From Plotosus lineatus (Eukaryota > Chordata > Actinopteri > Siluriformes > Plotosidae), in assembly GCA_024760905.1 (NCBI GenBank), contig CM045729.1, forward strand, positions 49,310,580 to 49,374,579: DNA of 64,000 bases, written 5' to 3'. The notes beneath the pieces were generated by a model. The model did not search any database and was not told the origin of the DNA. It saw only the letters and a list, made by a program, of their open reading frames with translations. Positions 58,083 through 64,000 of the stretch are shown here, one piece after another; within the stretch, counting starts at the first letter, position 1; each line of letters begins with the position of its first letter. A program made the position numbers and the translations under genes.

Positions 58083-58216
58083 ATTCAATTTCTTATTAGA
58101 GTTGAGGGGAGGCTTGTGCCCATCTCAGCCAACTTAAGCTGAGGGTTGGGTACAGAGTACACCATAGAGACACTATCACAGGAAAAACATGCTAACTCCT
58201 ATGCAGCCTAAGTCAG

Positions 58217-58258
<42 letters not shown>

Positions 58259-58440
58259 TATTTATTTATTTATTTATTTAAATATACATACCTCTCACCA
58301 GAGACCAGCCTTTGATAACCCAGTCAGCTGCGGGGGTGGGGTGGGGATGGCTTCAGTAGTGACAGCCCAATGATAGTAGAGTTTGAATTACCAACTGGGA
58401 TCAGTACATATTTCAGCACCCTACCAACCAGCCATCATTG

Positions 58441-58442
<2 letters not shown>
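58083..58442 (-). mobile_element. Chimeric SINE-A2 copy (minus) with internal AT and TTTA repeats
   Basis: AGTTGAGGGGAGGCTTGTGC (tail B), CCTAAGTCAGCAAT, then (AT)n and (TTTA)n at 58219-58282, then CCTTTGATAACCCAGTCAGC and a head remnant. A (GT)n and a separate tail B fragment (58485-58600, plus) follow. Confidence 0.72.
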
Positions 58443-58483
<41 letters not shown>

Positions 58484-59359
58484 CAATGGCCTGGCGAGCC
58501 ATTCATGCTATACCGCGCCTTTGCCTGAAATCTGGATGGATGGGATCCAGCCTTGCAGTGACCTCCATAAATGATAAATTGGTTCAAGAAATTATTCAAG
58601 GAATGAACCAATCTTGTCATATTAATATAGTTGTGATAAAATATATTTACCAGTTTCGTTGAAAATCATTAAAATAAGCTTCTAATAAAGCAGATATGAC
58701 CTTCATTTTCTCCTCATGCTGCTTTACTTTGCACAGTGTAACCTTTAATAACTGCTGCTTTTTTTTGTTATCCGGCTTTCAATCAGAAACAGGAAAAGGA
58801 CATGATCCTGATTGGTTAATCCTGTTTCTCATCATAGTAACTAGCCTTTTAAAGGATCCCGTGTAATGCAAACGAAAGGATGCCAACATCATCCATTTGG
58901 ATAGTAATAATGACTTAACCTTTAATTCACATCACTGTAGTTCACGGACCATGCAAAACAATGCTATTTCACAAGGAATCATTTGTGTATCATGTTATTG
59001 TTGCACTCGTAAGCATTTGGACATGTCATCAAATATTTATCGGAGTATTACATACACCATGTCCAACTGTAACTGTATTAATAAATCATGGCATACGAAG
59101 CACTTCAATATGACCATTTATCTCTGTTCTTTTGTTAAATAGCTACAGGTTAGCAGAGTGTTGACACAAAGACGAACCAAATAAAAGCTCATTGAGAACC
59201 TCAAACATGCTGGAAGACATTTACTGACCTAGAGTGAAGTTTATTTTCCTTGGCATCAGCTCCATATCACAACAAATCTGCACCTGATGTGATTTTAAAC
59301 AGGGTGTTCGTTTGCTAAGCTGTTACTGCAGAATACTTTCAATTAACACTTTGAACCTG

Positions 59360-59576
59360 GGGTGGTATGGTGGTGCAGAGTCCATCTCACAGTAAGAAGT
59401 TTCTGAATTTGAGTCTGGTGTCAGCAACGGCATTTCTCTGTGGAGTTTGCATGTTCTCCCTGTGCTTGCTGGGTTTCTCCAGGTTCTCCAGTTTCCTCCA
59501 ACAGTTCAAAGACATGTGCATTAGGCAGGTTTGATATTCCAAATTGATACTAGCCATGGATATGAATGTAAATGGC

Positions 59577-59648
<72 letters not shown>

Positions 59649-59768
59649 GACTTTGTGATGCTCTGGCGAGATGTTGATATTGTGCCCAAAGCTTCCCCCA
59701 GTGTCAGCTGAGATAGGCTCCAGCCTCCACAGAACCCTAGTAGGATTTAAGTGGTTTGGCAAATGTGT
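59360..59768 (+). mobile_element. SINE-B copy with internal (GT)n expansion
   Basis: Head GGTGGTATGGTGGTGCAGAG, body GTGGAGTTTGCATGTTCTCC, (GT)n at 59578-59647, tail CAGCTGAGATAGGCTCCAGC. Confidence 0.88.
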
Positions 59769-59821
59769 GAGATTGAGCTTGGTTTGGGGGATTCGAAAGT
59801 CTAGATCTATCATTGTATATA

Positions 59822-60297
59822 CAGGGATCCCTCGCTACTTCGCGTTTCGATTCATGTGGCTTCAGTGCACCACAGTTTTTTTGTTTGTTTTTTTTAGAAA
59901 TAACAAATTAAAAAATAAGGAAATTAAGGAAGAATGGGGGGAAAAGTTAAGGAAAATGCCACAAAACAAGGCCAATTATGCAAAATAAAAAAAAACCCAA
60001 ACGAACGAACAAACAAACAAAAAAAAAACCCAAAAGCCCCCCATCAAAACTACTTACATTTTTATGTGAGGTGATGCGCATGCACACACTCAGATGCGCA
60101 CTTCACATAAAAATGTATTTGTGTGTATTTGTATTTATATTTTATTATTTACAACTTATGCATTAATTTTGAATGTTTAATTGGTATTATAAGCATTTAT
60201 AGCATTGAATATGTATTTATTGATATTATATACATGTACATATACGTGTACGTCAATCAGGGGGTCGATTCTAGCCGCGGAAAATGAGGTATCCCTG
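59822..60297. mobile_element. Uninterrupted CAGGGATCCC Tigger-type MITE
   Basis: Starts CAGGGATCCCTCGCTACTTC after TA; ends GAGGTATCCCTG, then runs into GT repeats. Serves as the empty-site reference for the nested insertion at 29634. Confidence 0.85.
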
Positions 60298-60319
60298 TGT
60301 GTGTGTGTTTGTGTATATA

Positions 60320-60372
<53 letters not shown>

Positions 60373-60385
60373 GTGTGTGTATGGT

Positions 60386-60427
<42 letters not shown>

Positions 60428-60439
60428 TATATATGTATA

Positions 60440-60491
<52 letters not shown>
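60298..60491. repeat. Compound GT/AT microsatellite between two Tigger-type ends
   Basis: About 190 bp of GT and AT blocks linking the end of one element and the start of the next. Confidence 0.95.
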
Positions 60492-60493
<2 letters not shown>

Positions 60494-61275
60494 GTGATAC
60501 CTCTGCTCACGAACATAATTGGTTCCCAGAAAGTGTGTGTGAGGCGAAAAGTTCGTCTTCCGAACATTTATTTCCCATAAGAAACCATTAAAATGAGAAT
60601 AATCCGTTCCCAGGTCCCCATAAAACATAATTTTCTACTAAATAAGCCTTAAAACTACACAAAAATATACCTTATTTTTATGTATAATAAATGTCTATTG
60701 TATTGTAATTAAAGAAATAAACTGTACTGTATAATAAAGTCGTTTTATTTACCTTTGTGATGGTAGTTGATGGCTTGATGGAATGGAGTGGGAGGAGGAG
60801 GGAGGGAGGGACTTACTGTTTGGAAGGAGTGTTTGGAAACGCCTACTGTTTGGAAACACGCATAGCCACACACGCACCCTTAATAGCTTCCTTGTTCTTA
60901 AGGATGGTGGTAGACTTAGCGTACTGGTACTGGGACGCTGAGTCACACAAACGCACACCTCGTTCGTGTTTTTCAATGATCTCCGCCTGTGGTGGCGTCT
61001 TTTTCGGTCCCATAATAGCAAAAGTACACTCAATATGGTCCAAAATGTCTATCAAACACAAACCACTTCCGCACTCAAAGAAAGGGGTGTGACGAACTGT
61101 GACGCCGTGAGCGTGCGTCAGCTTCTCGTGGCCGCCACCGTGGCGCTGTTCGACCGCGTGGTTTGATTCATCCGCCGAAAACTAGTTCGTCAGCAGAGAC
61201 AATATGCTCGCAAATTTAATGTTCTTGAGGCGAAAAGTTCGTGAGCTTAAGCGTTCGTCAGCGGAGGTTTTACTG
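60492..61275 (-). mobile_element. Tigger/pogo-type nonautonomous element, copy 2
   Basis: Nearly identical to 10362-11150 end to end, including termini and the minus-strand MGPKKTPPQAEIIEKHERG start (from 61013). A few small indels separate them. Confidence 0.9.
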
Positions 61276-61318
<43 letters not shown>

Positions 61319-61320
61319 AT

Positions 61321-61580
61321 ATCTTCTTCTCCTTTTGGCTTTTTCCCTTTCTCAGGAGTCGCCACAGCGAATCGTCTGATTCGCACATTTGATTTTTTGA
61401 TTTGGCAGAGGTTTTTACGTCGGATGCCCTTCCTGTCACAACCCTTTTAGCAAGGGACAGAAACACGCTGACGGCTTTGCAGCTACTCTTTACGAAAGTC
61501 AGCAATGGTTCTTTTACATGCCTCTCACCATAGACAGTGAGAGACATGGCCCGCCTTTGATCACCCAGTTAGCCGCACTG
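61321..61580 (-). mobile_element. SINE-A copy (minus) between GT/AT repeats, head missing
   Basis: CTCCTTTTGGCTTTTTCCC tail, leader-like segment with a small TTTGATT duplication, body to GTTAGCCGCACTGG, then GT/AT repeats. Confidence 0.88.
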
Positions 61581-61630
<50 letters not shown>

Positions 61631-61657
61631 GTATATATATATATGTATATATATATG

Positions 61658-61696
<39 letters not shown>

Positions 61697-61784
61697 ATAT
61701 ATATGTGTGTATGTATGTGTATATATATATATTTTTTAATATATATTTTATATATATATTTATATATATGTATATGTGTGTGTA

Positions 61785-61821
<37 letters not shown>

Positions 61822-61834
61822 GTGTGTGTGTGTT

Positions 61835-61882
<48 letters not shown>
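61581..61882. repeat. Long compound GT/AT microsatellite
   Basis: About 300 bp of alternating GT and TA blocks; the long VCVYIYI-type frames are artefacts. Confidence 0.95.
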
Positions 61883-61887
<5 letters not shown>

Positions 61888-63694
61888 GTATCTGTATCTC
61901 AAATCTCTCCATGTTTCATCTCGTAATGTAATATAAATCTCAAATTAGTCAGTCCTGTATTTTGCACTTGAAGAAACTGTTCAAACTGTGCATTCATAAT
62001 TCATTGCACATGTGTTGTGTTGGTAAATCATTTTCCACATTCTTTTAAGTGCTAACAAGTTTCCGTGTCTTTTTTTTTTTTAAGCAGATCAGAATCTAGG
62101 GAAGGGTCTGATATGTAGCATGTGATTGCAGGCAGGTTCGCCTACTTTTTTATTTGTCTTGTCCTGGAGATTTATTTGTTGAATGTTGATTTATTTGCTC
62201 AAGTTTCAGCGCAGCTCTGTAGTGATGGGAATTTCCCACACAAGCAAACCTGTGTGTTGTCATAACAGGAATTGCTTCTGCTCAAAGCAATTCCATAAGC
62301 AGTTTTCTGGGTCAAAAACATTCATTAATCTCCCACAGAACTATAGCTTTTTCAATACAGTACTACTATCACCTGACCTGCCAGCATTTCTACCCAGGAC
62401 ATTTTTGGGTTTTGGGATTTTATAGCTTGGGTCCACTTATAAATTAATGCAGTTGTTGTGACAATTGTTCATATCCTGCAGTGAAATAATTCGGTCCTGA
62501 TAAGAAGTCCATTTCAGTTTAACAATAGCTGGTGGAGCAAACACATGGGTTCACTGACCTTTCACGTGATACCATCTGGCATGTGTTATGTGAAACATTT
62601 ATTGTTGTATAATAGAGCATAACGTTCGGTTATGTAATGTTATGTTACCTAAATGTTGCGTTTACGGTAATACTATTAATAATGTTACTATGTTATGGTG
62701 TGAGAATTTGAATTTAAAAACTTACCTCTTCTGAGTCTTCAGGCACATGCGTATTCCGTTTAACTTGAAGATCTAGTTAAACTTCCAATGTTCTAATTTG
62801 ATTGTGACGTTAAACCTTTTGGAAAGTTCCTGTACATGTAACAACTATCGTAATATCACTTGAGTACAATTTTCATATGTTCTCAAATGTTTAGTAATAA
62901 CAACATGAATAATATATAGATCACATGGAAGTTACTAAATTACTAGGACTTTCTAGAACCGTTCACCCATGGGTTCAGCCAGACAAACACACAATTTCCT
63001 ATGAAATGAAAATTAGTGCAGTCAATGCAAAGTAATGACACCATTCGCCGGACATTAGAGCAAACTGAACAGTTTGAGTATCTTATATTATGACCTGTAT
63101 ATAATCTCTGTATGTCAGTGCTCAACATATTATTTGCTGTTCTGGAAGCTTACAGTATGTGAGCACCTTACTAATAAATAGCCCCCATTATTTTGTATAA
63201 GTTACGCACACTTGATTTATTTTGGATGAATGTGTGTATTATTTATTTATAAAGTACTTTAATTATGTAGTTCTGTGCAAATGTATTAAACATTTCACTT
63301 AAAGTCTTAATTAATGATATCTCCATAACAAATGATTTTAGGAGTTCAAAAGTTTTCTAATGCAAAATTACACTTTGCAGAAAAAGCTTGTATGTCAGTT
63401 TAAAAAGGTAGCTTATTATTGTAAAGAGGCACCTTTCAGACAAAAAAAGTGTTAAAAAAAAAAAATAGTCTGCAGGGATTTGAATGCAAAAATGATAATC
63501 AAGTGTAACTGCCGAAATCTCCAAAAGAACTGTTGGGTTTTTCAAGATCCAGCTAATTTCTTTATAAAATTGCACAACTTGTCCCCAAGGCTACTATTTT
63601 TATTTAAAGCAAAAGGTTGTCACATTAAATACTGATTGTCTCATTTATTACTGTGAATTATTCATTATAATATTTTTAATATCAGGACCTTGTT

Positions 63695-63980
63695 TTCGCC
63701 TCAAGGTCCTGAGTTTCTGTGTGGAGTGTGCATGTCCTCCCTATGCTTGCATGGATTTCCTCTGTGTGCTCCGGTTTCCTCCCAAAATTGAAAGACATGC
63801 ACATTATATTAATTATATTAATTTGATATTCTCAATTTCCCTTGGTGTGAGTGGTTGTGTGTGTTGCCTACGATGGAATTGTGAGCTTTTCAGGGTGTAT
63901 TTAGTGTTTGCCCGTAGTCAACCTGGATGGGCGCCAGCCTTCACGTGATCCTGATGAAGGATAACAGTTCGGGAAATCAT
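63695..63980 (+). mobile_element. SINE-B copy, degenerate
   Basis: CAAGGTCCTGAGTTTCTGTG, TCCGGTTTCCTCCC, AAAGACATGCACATTA, GTGTGAGTGGTTGTGTGTG (unexpanded), tail GGATGGGCGCCAGCC. Confidence 0.82.
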
Positions 63981-64000
63981 GTGAAATTAAAATTTTAAAA

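Larger units (their letters stand above)
50597..64000 (+). other. rbms1: rbms1 intron 2 (partial)
   Basis: Starts at the GTGAGTAC donor and continues past the right edge; no exon encoding YGKIVSTKAI-like sequence was found. Transposons and microsatellites within it are listed separately; unlisted parts (50.6-51.6, 51.7-52.4, 57.4-57.9, 58.6-59.35 and 61.9-63.7 kb) hold nothing recognised. Confidence 0.85.

Noticed and set aside
61561..61936. Opposing frames of 113-117 codons (VCVYIYI / HTHIYIY)
   Set aside because: A 300-bp GT/AT repeat read on both strands.
50597..64000. A third rbms1 exon in intron 2
   Set aside because: No sequence resembling the YGKIVSTKAILD or KGYGFVDF segments was found before the right edge.

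Overview
This is eukaryotic, non-coding-rich DNA and almost certainly a teleost fish. It has dense (GT)n, (AT)n and (GATA)n microsatellites, tRNA-derived SINEs, RTE-like LINE ends, Tc1 and Tigger/pogo DNA transposons and hAT fragments, and spliced exons embedded in tens of kilobases of intron. There are no bacterial-style genes or operons. Nearly all open frames longer than 60 codons are translated microsatellites or transposon remnants.

The one host gene I can support is rbms1 (RNA-binding motif, single-stranded-interacting protein 1, the MSSP family), on the plus strand. Three coding exons are visible. First exon A is at 2537-2605 (starts MGRVWRQMYPQY; donor at 2606). An alternative first exon B is at 25737-25787 (MIFAHSGNLLRNTYRKQ; donor at 25788). 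The shared second exon is at 50418-50596; it carries the N-terminal linker and the RNP2 strand of RRM1 (LYIRGL) and ends in phase 2. Exons A and B both end in phase 0, matching the exon 2 acceptor, so the gene seems to have two promoters giving two N-termini. Intron 1A is 47.8 kb, intron 1B is 24.6 kb, and intron 2 runs off the right edge. No further exon was recognised.

Layout: 1-955, 5' end of an RTE-like LINE on the minus strand; 1-2.5 kb, SINEs and microsatellites leading into the rbms1 promoter, where an 83-bp unit is triplicated; 2.6-25.4 kb, intron with SINEs, MITEs, a Tc1 pseudogene and LINE 3' ends; 25.4-25.8 kb, probable promoter B and exon B; 29.6-38.6 kb, a block of nested and adjacent DNA transposons plus a 107-bp-arm palindrome with hammerhead-ribozyme motifs on both strands (a Penelope-like element end); 41.9-50.4 kb, more SINEs and Tigger-type elements; 50.6-64 kb, intron 2 with a decayed Tc1, three Tigger-type elements and several SINE copies.

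The repeats interact in instructive ways. The commonest SINE joins a tRNA-like head to sequence matching the 5' and 3' ends of the same LINE, as in Bov-tA/BovB of ruminants. Three copies have perfect 14-16 bp target-site duplications. Several families insert into or seed (TA)n and (GT)n tracts. Family names are from recognition of motifs and termini by eye; divergence figures and database identities were not computed.
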